Assembly (NCBI RefSeq): GCF_003710905.1
Contig: NZ_RHHV01000012.1
Location: 620,001 to 684,000, forward strand
DNA length: 64,000 nucleotides
Source of the DNA: Brevibacillus parabrevis
GTDB lineage: Bacteria; Bacillota; Bacilli; Brevibacillales; Brevibacillaceae
Direction of reading: 5' to 3'
In this document: positions 8,622 to 18,745 of the stretch, piece by piece
Layout of the letters: every line of letters begins with the position of its first letter
How positions within the stretch are numbered: position 1 is the first letter of the stretch
Notes under the pieces: generated by a model
What the model was told of the DNA's origin: nothing
Databases searched by the model: none
Seen by the model: the letters and a program-made list of their open reading frames with translations, nothing else
Translations under genes and position numbers: made by a program

Positions 8622-9356
8622 TTAAATCAACGGCGGCGGAAAAAAGTGACGCAAAGCATCGGGGAGTTCTTTTTGCCACAAGCCCCAGACGTGGTTGCCC
8701 GGTTTTTCCGAATAGGACAGGCTGGCGTTGCGGTCAGTGAGCAGTGTTTTTGCTTCCCGGTTCCATTGAACGAAGTCGAACGTTCCGATATGGGTTTCTA
8801 CAGCGGTTTCATCCAGTCCCACCACCATCCAGAGCCGCAGCCAGGAAAGGTCTCCGCTGTTTTGGATGGCCGCTTGTGTCGGCTGGAAAAAGGCTCCTGA
8901 CAGGGCAAGCACCTGGGAAAACAGTTCGGGGTGGTCCAGTGCGAGGTGCAAGGAAACCGTTCCTCCGAGCGAATCGCCCGCGAGCACGCGGGAAGCTTTG
9001 TCGCGTCTTACGGGATAGCGCTCCTCGATGTACGGCAGCAGCTCCTCGCAAAAAAAGCGTTTGTACGCTGCATTTTTTGCGCCTACAGGCGAATATTCAC
9101 TCGTCCGTTTGCTGCGATCCACCGAGACGCCGACGACGAGGAACGGTTCGATGCCTTCTTCGAGAATCAACTGGTTGGCGATGGTGGCAATCCGCCCCAT
9201 CGTAAAGAAATCGTTGCCGTCCTGACAATAGACGACAGGGTAAGAAAGCAGTTCATTATAGCCCGGCGGGAGGTACACTTTGACCGAGCGGGGAGTGTCT
9301 ACGTGGACGCTTGGGACTTCTTCTTTTATGATTGTTCGTTTTACATAATCAGACAT
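8622..9356 (-). CDS. Alpha/beta-hydrolase esterase (enterochelin-esterase-like)
   Basis: The 244-residue product is a putative serine esterase of the esterase-D/enterochelin-esterase type. It has a beta-strand-rich start (VKVYLPPGYNELLSYPVVYCQDG), the nucleophile elbow AGDSLGG with Ser129, and a late GNHVWGLW motif with His222 as the likely catalytic histidine; Asp182 in GLDETAVE is a candidate acid. The ATG at 9356 is eight bases from CAGGAGTG; an upstream ATG would add eight residues without a better site. No signal peptide is present, so it is cytoplasmic. The substrate is unknown. Confidence 0.82.
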   Translation of the reverse strand: MSDYVKRTIIKEEVPSVHVDTPRSVKVYLPPGYNELLSYPVVYCQDGNDFFTMGRIATIANQLILEEGIEPFLVVGVSVDRSKRTSEYSPVGAKNAAYKRFFCEELLPYIEERYPVRRDKASRVLAGDSLGGTVSLHLALDHPELFSQVLALSGAFFQPTQAAIQNSGDLSWLRLWMVVGLDETAVETHIGTFDFVQWNREAKTLLTDRNASLSYSEKPGNHVWGLWQKELPDALRHFFPPPLI

Positions 9357-9395
9357 CGATTTACACTCCTGTTTGCTCAAATGTAAAACTAAGCC

Positions 9396-9424
9396 TTGAA
9401 AAAAACTGATACAGCTTATATAGT
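9396..9424 (+). promoter_or_regulatory. Predicted promoter of the pdh operon
   Basis: TTGAAA (9396-9401) and TATAGT (9419-9424) have ideal 17-bp spacing. Transcription from about 9431 would give a leader of roughly 250 nucleotides before pdhA. Confidence 0.65.
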
Positions 9425-9446
9425 AAATGATAACAGAGAGGAAATA

Positions 9447-10767
<1,321 letters not shown>

Positions 10768-10770
10768 GCC

Positions 10771-11751
10771 ATGGCACAAATGACAATGGTTCAAGCCATT
10801 ACGGATGCAATGCGCGTAGAATTGAAGCGCGATGAAACCGTACTTGTCTTCGGGGAAGACGTAGGGAAAAACGGCGGGGTATTCCGTGCGACAGAAGGTT
10901 TGCAAGCTGAATTTGGCGAGCAGCGCGTATTCGATACGCCGCTCGCTGAGTCCGGAATTGGTGGACTGGCAGTAGGCTTGTCCATTAACGGCTTCCGCCC
11001 TGTAGCGGAAATCCAGTTCTTTGGCTTCGTATTTGAAACGTTCGATGCGATCGCTTCCCAAGCGACTCGTATGCGTTACCGTTCCGGCGGTCGTTTTAGC
11101 AGCCCAGTAACTTTCCGTTCCCCATTCGGTGGCGGCGTGAAAACTCCTGAGCTGCATGCGGACTCTCTGGAAGGCTTGATGATGCAAACGCCGGGTCTGA
11201 AAGTGGTTATCCCTTCCAACCCTTACGATGCAAAAGGTCTGTTGATCTCGGCGATTCGCGACAACGATCCGGTTGTGTTCCTGGAGCACATGAAGCTGTA
11301 TCGCTCTTTCCGTCAAGAAGTACCAGAGGGCGAGTACACCATTCCGCTCGGAAAAGCGAACGTAGTAAAAGAAGGCAGCGATGTTACCATCATCACCTAT
11401 GGTGCTATGGTGCATACCAGCCTGAAAGCGGCTGAAGAAATCGAAAAAGCTCGTGGCGCCAAAGTGGAAGTCATCGACCTGCGCACCATCAGCCCGCTCG
11501 ATATCGACACCATCGTAGCATCCGTGAAGAAAACAAACCGTGCGATCGTCGTGCAGGAAGCGCAAAAAACTTCCGGCGTTGCTGCGGAAATCATTACGCA
11601 AATCAACGAGCGCGCTATTCTCCACCTCGAAGCACCAGTGCTGCGTATCACGGCACCGGATACCGTTTATCCGTTTGCACAAGCAGAAGACATCTGGTTG
11701 CCTGACGTGAAACGCGTGGTAGACGGATTGACTCAAGTGCTCGATTTTTAA
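10771..11751 (+). CDS. pdhB: Pyruvate dehydrogenase E1 beta subunit
   Basis: The 326-residue E1 beta subunit has the transketolase pyrimidine-binding domain ([13 protein letters not shown]...[19 protein letters not shown]) and the C-terminal transketolase domain ([17 protein letters not shown]...[15 protein letters not shown]). It begins three bases after pdhA stops and uses AGGAG at about 10754. Stoichiometric E1 with PdhA is expected. Confidence 0.95.
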   Translation: MAQMTMVQAITDAMRVELKRDETVLVFGEDVGKNGGVFRATEGLQAEFGEQRVFDTPLAESGIGGLAVGLSINGFRPVAEIQFFGFVFETFDAIASQATRMRYRSGGRFSSPVTFRSPFGGGVKTPELHADSLEGLMMQTPGLKVVIPSNPYDAKGLLISAIRDNDPVVFLEHMKLYRSFRQEVPEGEYTIPLGKANVVKEGSDVTIITYGAMVHTSLKAAEEIEKARGAKVEVIDLRTISPLDIDTIVASVKKTNRAIVVQEAQKTSGVAAEIITQINERAILHLEAPVLRITAPDTVYPFAQAEDIWLPDVKRVVDGLTQVLDF

Positions 11752-11768
11752 TCGGTAACAGACATAAT

Positions 11769-11800
11769 GGCGGAAAAGTTGAAAGCTTTCCGCCTTCTTT
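11769..11800 (+). promoter_or_regulatory. Terminator-like hairpin between pdhB and pdhC
   Basis: GGCGGAAA (11769-11776) and TTTCCGCC (11787-11794) form an 8-bp stem with a 10-base loop, followed by TTCTTTCC. It could partly end transcription or stabilise the pdhAB end of the mRNA; pdhC has a new, very strong ribosome binding site after it. Confidence 0.55.
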
Positions 11801-11853
11801 CCGAAATTTACAGGCTGTGAATACGGCGTAGTGTTTACTAAGGAGGAGATACT

Positions 11854-13251
11854 GTGAGTCGTTTTACATTCAGACTCCCGGAGCTCGGTGAGGGTATCCA
11901 TGAAGGCGAAATCGTCAAATGGCACGTTCAGCCCGGAGATTCCGTAGAAGAAGACCAAGTCATTATGGAAGTGCAAAATGACAAGGCGGTAGTAGAAGTG
12001 CCATCGCCTGTAAAAGGAAAAGTTATCGAGCTGAAAGTAACAGAAGGAACGGTTTCTGTTGTCGGCGATCCTTTGATCGAGTTCGAGGTTGAGGGCGAAA
12101 TTCCAAACCTGCCAGACCACGGTCATGGCAGCGCACCTGCTGCTGAAGCGGCGCCAGCACCTGCTGCTGACAAAATGGAGCCAGGTTGCGATATCGGTTC
12201 CCAAGTGAGCGCGAATGCGAACCAAGCGCTGGAAACACCAATGGCGCAAGCAACTGCGACAGCAGTAGCGGCTCCAATCGATCGCAAACACGTATTGGCT
12301 ACTCCTTCCGTGCGTAAATATGCGCGTGAAAAAGGCGTTCAGCTGACACTGGTTCCTGGAACTGGCAAGCTGGGTCGCATCACTCGCGAAGACGTAGATC
12401 GCTTCGTATCGGGTGGCGCTGTCGCTCCTTCTGCACAAGCAGTGGAAACGGCTGCTCCAGCAGCAACAGAAGCACCGGCAGCTACGGCTCCAACAGGCGT
12501 AGCACAAGCTGCTTCTGCGCCAACTGTTCACTACAGTGCGCAAGCAGGCGAGCTGGAAGAGCGCGTTCCTTTGAAAGGAATCCGCAAAGCGATCGCCAAA
12601 GCAATGGTCAAATCCGCTTACACAGCACCACACGTTACTATTTTCGACGAAGTGGACGTAACGGCGCTGGTAGCGATGCGCAAAGACGCGAAACCACTCG
12701 CAGAAGAGCGCGGCGTGAAGCTGACTTACTTGCCAATGATCGTCAAAGCAGTCGTTGCTGGTCTGAAAAAGTTCCCAGAACTGAATGCTTCTATCGACGA
12801 AGAAAAACAAGAAATCATCTACAAAAAATACTACAACATCGGCATCGCGACTTCGACAGAAGACGGTTTGCTCGTACCGGTTGTCAAAGCGGCTGACAGC
12901 AAGTCGATCTTCCACATCGCGGGCGAAATCAGCGAGCTGGCGAAAAAATCTCGCGATCGCAAAGCGAGTGCTGACGAGCTGAAAGGTTCGACTTTCAGCA
13001 TCACCAACATCGGCTCTGCTGGCGGCATGTTCTTCACGCCGATCATCAACTACCCTGAGGTTGCGATCCTGGGCGTAGGTCGTATCAGCGAAAAACCAGT
13101 GGTGAAAAACGGCGAAATCGTGGTTGGCCAAATGCTGCACCTGTCCTTGAGCTTTGACCACCGCTTGGTTGATGGAGAACCTGCACAACGTTTCGTCAAC
13201 TACGTGAAGCAGCTTCTGGAAAACCCAACGCTGCTCGTCATGGAGGGATAA
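11854..13251 (+). CDS. pdhC: Dihydrolipoamide acetyltransferase (PDH E2)
   Basis: E2 transfers the acetyl group to CoA and forms the core of the complex. The 465-residue product has one lipoyl domain with Lys44 in [12 protein letters not shown], an Ala/Pro-rich linker, the peripheral subunit-binding domain ([13 protein letters not shown]...[11 protein letters not shown]), a second Ala/Pro linker, and the catalytic domain ending in HRLVDG with His436 and Asp440. The GTG at 11854 follows an unusually strong AAGGAGGAG (11840-11848). Confidence 0.96.
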   Translation: MSRFTFRLPELGEGIHEGEIVKWHVQPGDSVEEDQVIMEVQNDKAVVEVPSPVKGKVIELKVTEGTVSVVGDPLIEFEVEGEIPNLPDHGHGSAPAAEAAPAPAADKMEPGCDIGSQVSANANQALETPMAQATATAVAAPIDRKHVLATPSVRKYAREKGVQLTLVPGTGKLGRITREDVDRFVSGGAVAPSAQAVETAAPAATEAPAATAPTGVAQAASAPTVHYSAQAGELEERVPLKGIRKAIAKAMVKSAYTAPHVTIFDEVDVTALVAMRKDAKPLAEERGVKLTYLPMIVKAVVAGLKKFPELNASIDEEKQEIIYKKYYNIGIATSTEDGLLVPVVKAADSKSIFHIAGEISELAKKSRDRKASADELKGSTFSITNIGSAGGMFFTPIINYPEVAILGVGRISEKPVVKNGEIVVGQMLHLSLSFDHRLVDGEPAQRFVNYVKQLLENPTLLVMEG

Positions 13252-13257
13252 GAGACA

Positions 13258-14667
13258 ATGGTAGTAGGTGAATTTACGACAGAAGTAGACGTGCTCGTCA
13301 TCGGTGCGGGCCCAGGCGGATACGTGGCAGCGATTCGCGCCGCGCAAATGGGAAAAACCGTAGCAGTAGTAGAAAAAGCGGAAGTCGGCGGCGTGTGCCT
13401 GAACGTAGGTTGCATTCCTTCCAAAGCGATGATCCATGCTGCACATACGTATGAGCACGCTCAACATACCGAATCCATGGGAATCACCATGGAAAACGTC
13501 AAAGTGGATTTTGCCAAGGTTCAAGAGTGGAAAAGCGGGATTGTGAAGCAATTGACAGGTGGCGTAAGCTCCTTGTTCAAAGGCAACAAAATCCAGGTGA
13601 TTCCAGGTGAAGCACTGTTTGTCAGCGAAAACGAAGTGCGCGTCTTCCACGGCTATGACGTGAACCGCTATCGCTTCCAGCATTGCATCATCGCGACAGG
13701 ATCTCGTCCGATCGAACTCCCTGCTTTCCCGTTCGGCAAACGCGTTCTGTCCTCGACAGAAGCATTGGCTTTGACCGAACTGCCTAAGAGCATGGTTGTA
13801 ATCGGCGGCGGATACATCGGCATCGAGCTGGGTACCGTATTCGCGAAATTCGGCACCAAAGTAACCATTCTGGAAGGCTCCGATCAAATTTTGCCTGGCT
13901 TCGAGCCAGATATGCCTCGTCTCGTTGAGCGCAAGCTGAAAAAGCTGGGCGTGACCATCCATACCAAAGCGCTGGCGCAAGGAATGGAAGAAACCGAGAA
14001 CGGTGTAATTGTCAAGGCAGAAGTAAAAGGCGAAGCGCAGCAAATCGAGGCGGAATACGTCCTCGTTACAGTTGGGCGCCGTCCGAACACGGATGAGCTT
14101 GGCGTTCGCGATATCGGCATGAACCTGACTGATCGCGGCCTGATCGTCGTCGACAAGCAAGGCCGTACGAACATTCCTAACGTGTATGCGATCGGGGATA
14201 TCGTGGCAGGACCAGCTTTGGCGCACAAAGCTTCCTACGAAGGAAAAGTGGCCGCTGAAGCGATTGCAGGACATCCGGCTGAAGTCGACTACAAAGCGAT
14301 CCCGGCAGTTGTTTTCTGCGATCCGGAAATCGCAAGCGTCGGTATCAACGAAAGAGAAGCAAAAGAACAAGGCATCGATTATGTGGTGGGACGCTTCCCA
14401 TTCGCAGCAAACGGCCGTGCGCTCTCTGTCAATGCAGGTGAGGGCTACGTGAAGTTGATTGCCGAAAAAGAAACGAATCTCGTCCTCGGTGCGCAAATCG
14501 TTGGTCCAGAAGCTTCGAACATCATTGCAGAAGTGGGACTGGCGATTGAAATGGGCGCAACCCTTGAAGATATCGAATTGACCATCCACGCTCACCCGAC
14601 TCTTGGGGAAGTGACGATGGAAGCGGCTGAACTGGCACTGGGTCGTCCGATTCACGTGATGAAATAA
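13258..14667 (+). CDS. pdhD: Dihydrolipoamide dehydrogenase (E3)
   Basis: E3 re-oxidises dihydrolipoyl groups with NAD+. The 469-residue flavoprotein has the FAD motif [17 protein letters not shown] (16-32), redox cysteines Cys47 and Cys52 in [13 protein letters not shown], the NAD-binding [10 protein letters not shown], and the C-terminal interface HAHPTLGE with the active-site histidine. It starts seven bases after pdhC and closes the operon. It may also serve other 2-oxoacid complexes. Confidence 0.96.
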   Translation: MVVGEFTTEVDVLVIGAGPGGYVAAIRAAQMGKTVAVVEKAEVGGVCLNVGCIPSKAMIHAAHTYEHAQHTESMGITMENVKVDFAKVQEWKSGIVKQLTGGVSSLFKGNKIQVIPGEALFVSENEVRVFHGYDVNRYRFQHCIIATGSRPIELPAFPFGKRVLSSTEALALTELPKSMVVIGGGYIGIELGTVFAKFGTKVTILEGSDQILPGFEPDMPRLVERKLKKLGVTIHTKALAQGMEETENGVIVKAEVKGEAQQIEAEYVLVTVGRRPNTDELGVRDIGMNLTDRGLIVVDKQGRTNIPNVYAIGDIVAGPALAHKASYEGKVAAEAIAGHPAEVDYKAIPAVVFCDPEIASVGINEREAKEQGIDYVVGRFPFAANGRALSVNAGEGYVKLIAEKETNLVLGAQIVGPEASNIIAEVGLAIEMGATLEDIELTIHAHPTLGEVTMEAAELALGRPIHVMK

Positions 14668-14681
14668 CAGCAGCTTTTACG

Positions 14682-14719
14682 AAAAAAGCCTTGTACCTTT
14701 ACGGTTACAGGGCTTTTTT
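14682..14719 (+). terminator. Terminator of the pdh operon
   Basis: AAAAAAGCC with TGTA pairs against TACAGGGCTTTTTT, ending in a T tract. Confidence 0.85.
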
Positions 14720-14798
14720 CTTCCACATCTTACCCTTTCCACCTGTACTTATATAATGTAAAATAGTGGGAGACTGACGTGGGTGGAGGCTTGGCAGC

Positions 14799-14960
14799 AT
14801 GGAGATTACAAATAAGATGATTGATGACTTGCGCCAAAAGCTGGAACGCGCAGCCAAAGAAGCAGGCTACAATTTTCTTGACCCCGAGATCGTAAAAATA
14901 AGTCAGCAGTTGGATAAGCTGATCGTCGCGCATATGTTGCATGAAAAACGCCCTTCGTAA
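14799..14960 (+). CDS. Spo0E-like sporulation phosphatase, 53 residues
   Basis: Spo0E family proteins remove phosphate from Spo0A~P and delay sporulation. The product, MEITNKMIDDLRQKLERAAK..., carries the family signature VKISQQLDKLIVAHM; the SQxLD core is intact. A -10 TATAAT lies at 14752-14757 and GTGGAGGC precedes the ATG at 14799. The gene is short and easily missed. Its stop codon lies inside the terminator that follows. Which Spo0E paralogue it matches cannot be decided at this length. Confidence 0.85.
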   Translation: MEITNKMIDDLRQKLERAAKEAGYNFLDPEIVKISQQLDKLIVAHMLHEKRPS

Positions 14961-14970
14961 GGGCGTTTTT
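14944..14970. terminator. Terminator overlapping the Spo0E-like stop codon
   Basis: A perfect 12-bp stem AAAAACGCCCTT / AAGGGCGTTTTT with a 3-base loop. Its left arm is the last coding codons of the Spo0E-like gene. The A tract would also serve the convergent minus-strand gene. Confidence 0.92.
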
Positions 14971-14981
14971 AGTGGGCAAAA

Positions 14982-15704
14982 TTAGGAGAAGGAATACAGC
15001 AGGTGGGCGTTAGACCCCATTTTTCGTAAACAAGGCTCTTGGGCATAATAATAGCTGGGGTACAAAATAAGCTGCTGCGCGTCATGGTTTGGCTCATCAC
15101 TCGGGTGCGTCAAATGACGAGCCGCTTCATCAAAAACGAACGCAGGGGAAATGGTGTGCAAGTAGGCAAGCATGGCAGGAATATCTTGCACGGCATAGTA
15201 GATGCGCTCAGCTTCTTTTACAAACTGCGGGGCGATGATCTCCCAGTTCTCCTCGAAAACCATTTGCCAATAAGACGATACAAACAGGCTGAAGCGGCCT
15301 TTTACATAATCGGAGTCTTCCCGTATATCGAGAAGCACTTGTGGGATGCTGTGCTGCTCTAGCCATCGGTCCAGCATCGGGCTCACGCTTCGCACAAACT
15401 CTTCGGTTGGCAGGGTGACGAAGTATTCGTACTGATCGTCGACAGCCATGACCCCTTTGGTATGTACAGGATCGAACGAATCGGGGATGCCGTAACGAAA
15501 CAGCGGCAGCAGATAGTCCCATTCTCTTTTCAGACGAACAGATTCAAATTGTTCAAGCTTGTCTTCCGACCATGAAATGAAGCGCTCAGGAGGAGTTGGC
15601 TGGGCAAGGGTATGCAGGCTGGCAGCCAGCTCGTACAAGGGAGAAACACTGTAGCTGATCGCGTTCGAAAGCGGGCTGTTGCCCGGAAGTGGAATAGTGA
15701 TCAT
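14982..15704 (-). CDS. ArsR-type regulator sensor-like protein lacking the HTH part
   Basis: The 240-residue product opens with SYSVSPLYELAASLHTLAQP and a long Trp/Tyr-rich helical region. This resembles the N-terminal DUF5937-like half of large ArsR/SmtB-type regulators in Bacillota, which are normally over 300 residues with a winged helix at the C-terminus. Here the frame stops after LILYPSYYYAQEPCLRKMGS... with no recognisable HTH. The ATG at 15704 has GGAGG 11 bases upstream. It may be a truncated regulator or a free-standing sensor domain. The family match is from memory and moderate. Confidence 0.5.
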   Translation of the reverse strand: MITIPLPGNSPLSNAISYSVSPLYELAASLHTLAQPTPPERFISWSEDKLEQFESVRLKREWDYLLPLFRYGIPDSFDPVHTKGVMAVDDQYEYFVTLPTEEFVRSVSPMLDRWLEQHSIPQVLLDIREDSDYVKGRFSLFVSSYWQMVFEENWEIIAPQFVKEAERIYYAVQDIPAMLAYLHTISPAFVFDEAARHLTHPSDEPNHDAQQLILYPSYYYAQEPCLRKMGSNAHLLYSFS

Positions 15705-15723
15705 AGTGGGCTAAACCTCCATC

Positions 15724-15768
15724 ATGGATACTGCATCCATCATAGATCATCCCTGTGGGACAATTCAA
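15724..15768 (-). promoter_or_regulatory. Promoter and palindromic operator of the ArsR-like gene
   Basis: Minus-strand TTGAAT (15768-15763) and TATGAT (15744-15739) are 18 bp apart. Just downstream is ATGGAT-N5-ATCCAT (15724-15740), a perfect inverted repeat placed where a repressor would block the start site. Confidence 0.55.
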
Positions 15769-15784
15769 TCTTTTTTATTGTAAG

Positions 15785-15819
15785 AAAAAGGAAAACCCGC
15801 ACGGTCTAAACCGTCCGGG
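15785..15819 (-). terminator. Terminator of sspP
   Basis: Read on the minus strand, CCCGGACGGT and ACCGTGCGGG form a 10-bp stem (one mismatch) with a 4-base loop, followed by TTTTCCTTTTTC. Confidence 0.8.
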
Positions 15820-15858
15820 CTTCTGCACAATGCCGTTCTTGCATAGGGAAAATCGCTT

Positions 15859-16008
15859 TTAGCCTTCCCTGGTCTTGATGGAACGAGAATGGTTTTTTTG
15901 TTTTACTTTTTTGGAGCCGGAAAGAGGCTCGCCAGTCTGTTCTTGCGGTTTTGCGACATTATTGTAAGTTTGATGAGGGTTCTCATCCAAAATATGATCC
16001 TTTTCCAT
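15859..16008 (-). CDS. sspP: Small acid-soluble spore protein P (minor SASP)
   Basis: The 49-residue basic product contains TGEPLSGSKKVKQKNHSRS, which matches the conserved core of B. subtilis SspP, a forespore-specific minor acid-soluble spore protein. The ATG at 16008 follows a clear AAGGAG eight bases upstream. It has its own terminator. In B. subtilis it is forespore expressed; I could not identify a convincing SigG promoter in the 200-bp upstream gap. The gene is below usual size cut-offs but well supported. Confidence 0.85.
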   Translation of the reverse strand: MEKDHILDENPHQTYNNVAKPQEQTGEPLSGSKKVKQKNHSRSIKTREG

Positions 16009-16117
16009 AAAATCAGCTCCTTCTTTCCGTAGTTTGTATCAATCAGATGGTGACGAACCATAGGAAATGCTGGTATTCTATAAGGAAGCGTGCCCGCGAT
16101 TGGTAGCAATGGATAGG

Positions 16118-16146
16118 TTGTCAAAAGAGCCAAAAAGCACGATACT
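16118..16146 (+). promoter_or_regulatory. Predicted promoter of the HEPN gene
   Basis: TTGTCA (16118-16123), a 17-bp spacer and GATACT (16141-16146), about 70 bp before the HEPN start codon. Confidence 0.5.
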
Positions 16147-16215
16147 GAAAGCATAACAGCATGTTTATTATGCAAACAAAAAACCAGGCTTTGATGGATC
16201 GGAAAGGAGCAGCTC

Positions 16216-17073
16216 ATGCCACTGTTGATTGCACCCGTGTTTAATTCGACGACAGAACAGCCCATTCGGATCGAGCTGCCCAATTCGTACTACTTGGTCT
16301 CGGGAGCAGAGCGGCCGTACGAGATAGCCTCGCGCTATTTGCGCAACGAAATGGACGAGAACAAGCGCATTTTTGATCAGCGCGTGAGTCGCACCAGTCT
16401 GTTTTTGGTTGCAGAGCATGCCGAGATGAAAGTAACGGACGATCGCCCATGGATTGAAGAGATCGAGAACAAGCTGAACTTGTCTGCGTTTGACGGGACA
16501 TGCTCCATTCCATACGTGCTGACGGTTAGCGGGAATATGTGCGGGATCACGTACTTGAAGCGCTCTATCGACGGAAACAAGCTGGCATTTGACCAGTCGA
16601 CGCAGAACACGTTTCTGCGGATTTTGGAACATCAGCTGCCATCCCTCGCTTTTCGCCGCTATGTGCTGTCTCTTGAGAAAAAAAGCAATGAAGACCAGCT
16701 GCTCGATTTGTGGATCGCGCTGGAATCGCTGTTTGCCCCTGACGGTAAAAAGGGAGAAATCACCTACAAACTGCGGATACGGATGGCGTACTACTTCGGA
16801 GACTCGTATGCCCAGCGGCAAAAGATTGCCCAATTCGTCAAAAAATCGTACAATCATCGTTCAGAGATCGCGCACAGCGGAAAAGTATTCGGCGATAAAC
16901 TGACCGATGAAGTGAATACGCTCAGATTGATGGCGAGAGCGACGATTTTGAATACGGCTATGCAAGGCATCAATCTGCAAGACATGCGCGTGCGCTTGGA
17001 TGAGTTAATATTGTCTGGCGAGACCTATGAAGAACGGTACGAGCCGGCTTATTTTGAAAGAATCATTTTGTAG
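16216..17073 (+). CDS. HEPN-domain protein (Apea-like)
   Basis: The 285-residue protein has an N-terminal region of unknown function (1-150) and a C-terminal HEPN-like helical bundle. The bundle contains LLDLWIALESLFAPDGKKGEI and the R-x4-H motif R215-SEIA-H220 in YNHRSEIAHSG, the catalytic signature of many HEPN ribonucleases. The ATG at 16216 follows AAGGAG. It stands alone, between sspP and an ABC-F gene, with no MNT-type antitoxin or restriction partner. Nuclease activity is an inference from the motif; a structural HEPN role is also possible. Confidence 0.75.
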   Translation: MPLLIAPVFNSTTEQPIRIELPNSYYLVSGAERPYEIASRYLRNEMDENKRIFDQRVSRTSLFLVAEHAEMKVTDDRPWIEEIENKLNLSAFDGTCSIPYVLTVSGNMCGITYLKRSIDGNKLAFDQSTQNTFLRILEHQLPSLAFRRYVLSLEKKSNEDQLLDLWIALESLFAPDGKKGEITYKLRIRMAYYFGDSYAQRQKIAQFVKKSYNHRSEIAHSGKVFGDKLTDEVNTLRLMARATILNTAMQGINLQDMRVRLDELILSGETYEERYEPAYFERIIL

Positions 17074-17106
17074 ACCTCACAGAGGAAACAGGAGGAAGAA
17101 GCAAGC

Positions 17107-18678
17107 ATGAGTGTTTTGATTGTAGAAGATTTGTCCCATGGGTTTGGGGATCGGATTTTGTTCCGCGACGTGTCGTTCCGTTTGCAGCCGAATGACCGCG
17201 TAGGACTTGTTGGAGCTAATGGTACAGGAAAGTCCACGATGATGGGCATTTTGACGGGCCAAAACATCGCAGATCACGGCCGTATCGAGTGGATGCCGAA
17301 AATTCAATACGGATACCTCGATCAGCACACGAAGCTGCAAGCAGGCAAAACCATCCGTGACGTGCTGAAAGATGCGTTCCTGCCCCTTTTGGAGCAAGAA
17401 CAGGAACTGATGGCGATCGGGGAAAAAATGGCCGAAGCAACGCCTGAGGAACTGGAAGAGCTGCTGGAGCGCATGGGCGAAATTCAGGATAAGCTGGAGA
17501 CGAGCGGTTTTTATTTGATCGATGCCAAAGTCGATGAGATCGCGAACGCTCTCGGTTTGAGCGCTATCGGTCTGGAGCGCGACGTTGCTTCCTTGTCCGG
17601 GGGTCAGCGGACGAAGGTTCTTCTGGCAAAATTGCTGCTGGAGCAGCCGACTGTTCTGCTTTTGGATGAGCCGACGAACTATTTGGACGAAGAGCATATT
17701 GTGTGGCTGAAAAACTACTTGCGCGAATATCCGTATGCGTTCATGCTGATCTCCCACGATACCGCGTTCATGAACGAAGTCGTCAACGTGATCTACCATC
17801 TGGAGTTTACCAAGCTGAACCGCTATACAGGCAACTACGAGTCGTTCCTTGCACAGTCCGAGATGAAGCGCAGCCAGCACTTCGACGCTTTTGAAAAGCA
17901 GCAGGAAGAAATCGCCCGCATGGAAGACTTTATCGCCCGCAACAAAGCGCGTGCATCCACTACAGGGCGCGCGAAAAGCCGTCAGAAGCAACTGGATAAA
18001 ATGGATCGCCTTGACAAGCCAGAAACGGCAGCGAAGCCTTCGTTCATTTTCAAAGAAGCACGCGCGAGCAGCCGCTTCGTGATTGAGGCAGAGAACCTGG
18101 AGATCGGTTATTCGCACCCGCTGCTGCCTAAACTCAGCGTGAAGCTGGAGCGCGGCGAAAAAGTAGCGATTGTCGGAATGAACGGTGTGGGGAAATCGAC
18201 ACTGTTGAAGACGCTGCTCGGCATCATCCCGCCACTTGGCGGCAAGCTGGAGCAGGGCGACTTCCTGCACCCTGCGTACTTCGAACAAGAAGTGAAAGCC
18301 AAGCCGATCACGGCACTGGATGACGTCTGGAACGAGTTTCCGGCCATGAACAACCACGAAGTGCGCGGAGCTTTGGCGCGCTGCGGTTTGAAAAACGAGC
18401 ATATCAATCGCAACCTGAACGCACTGTCCGGGGGCGAGCAGGCAAAAGTGCGTCTCTGTAAGCTTCTGCAACGGGAAAGCAACTGGCTTGTATTTGACGA
18501 GCCGACCAACCACTTGGATGTCGTTGCGAAGGAAGAATTGAAGCGTGCATTAAAAGAATTTAAAGGGACTGTCCTGCTCGTATGCCACGAACCTGACTTC
18601 TACGAGGATTGGGTGACACAGACGTGGGATGTTGAGAAATGGAGTCTGGAACAGGCAAAAACACCAATCAAGCTGTAA
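17107..18678 (+). CDS. ABC-F family ATPase (YkpA/YbiT-like)
   Basis: ABC-F proteins carry two ATPase domains and no membrane segments, and bind the ribosome E site to aid translation or resist antibiotics. The 523-residue product has Walker A GANGTGKST (36-44) and GMNGVGKST in the second half, signatures LSGGQRTKV and LSGGEQAKV, and DEPTN in both. The linker between domains (MKRSQHFDAFEKQQEEIARM...) is the expected P-site tRNA-interaction motif. Sequence and length fit the YkpA/YbiT subgroup better than the Vga/Msr resistance types. AGGAGGA precedes the ATG. Confidence 0.88.
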   Translation: MSVLIVEDLSHGFGDRILFRDVSFRLQPNDRVGLVGANGTGKSTMMGILTGQNIADHGRIEWMPKIQYGYLDQHTKLQAGKTIRDVLKDAFLPLLEQEQELMAIGEKMAEATPEELEELLERMGEIQDKLETSGFYLIDAKVDEIANALGLSAIGLERDVASLSGGQRTKVLLAKLLLEQPTVLLLDEPTNYLDEEHIVWLKNYLREYPYAFMLISHDTAFMNEVVNVIYHLEFTKLNRYTGNYESFLAQSEMKRSQHFDAFEKQQEEIARMEDFIARNKARASTTGRAKSRQKQLDKMDRLDKPETAAKPSFIFKEARASSRFVIEAENLEIGYSHPLLPKLSVKLERGEKVAIVGMNGVGKSTLLKTLLGIIPPLGGKLEQGDFLHPAYFEQEVKAKPITALDDVWNEFPAMNNHEVRGALARCGLKNEHINRNLNALSGGEQAKVRLCKLLQRESNWLVFDEPTNHLDVVAKEELKRALKEFKGTVLLVCHEPDFYEDWVTQTWDVEKWSLEQAKTPIKL

Positions 18679-18682
18679 TAAA

Positions 18683-18718
18683 AAAACAGGCAGCCCATTC
18701 AGTGGGACTGCCTGTTTT
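18683..18718. terminator. Terminator between the ABC-F and DUF6886 genes
   Basis: AAAACAGGCAG pairs with CTGCCTGTTTT, with an inner CCCA/TGGG; it serves the convergent pair. Confidence 0.88.
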
Positions 18719-18745
18719 CTTTTGGCCGAAAAGTCGTGAGCTTCG

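Noticed and set aside
8603..8622. AGCGGA/TCCGCT hairpin between the 64-residue protein gene and the esterase gene
   Set aside because: Stem of six pairs without a T tract on either strand; too weak to call a terminator.
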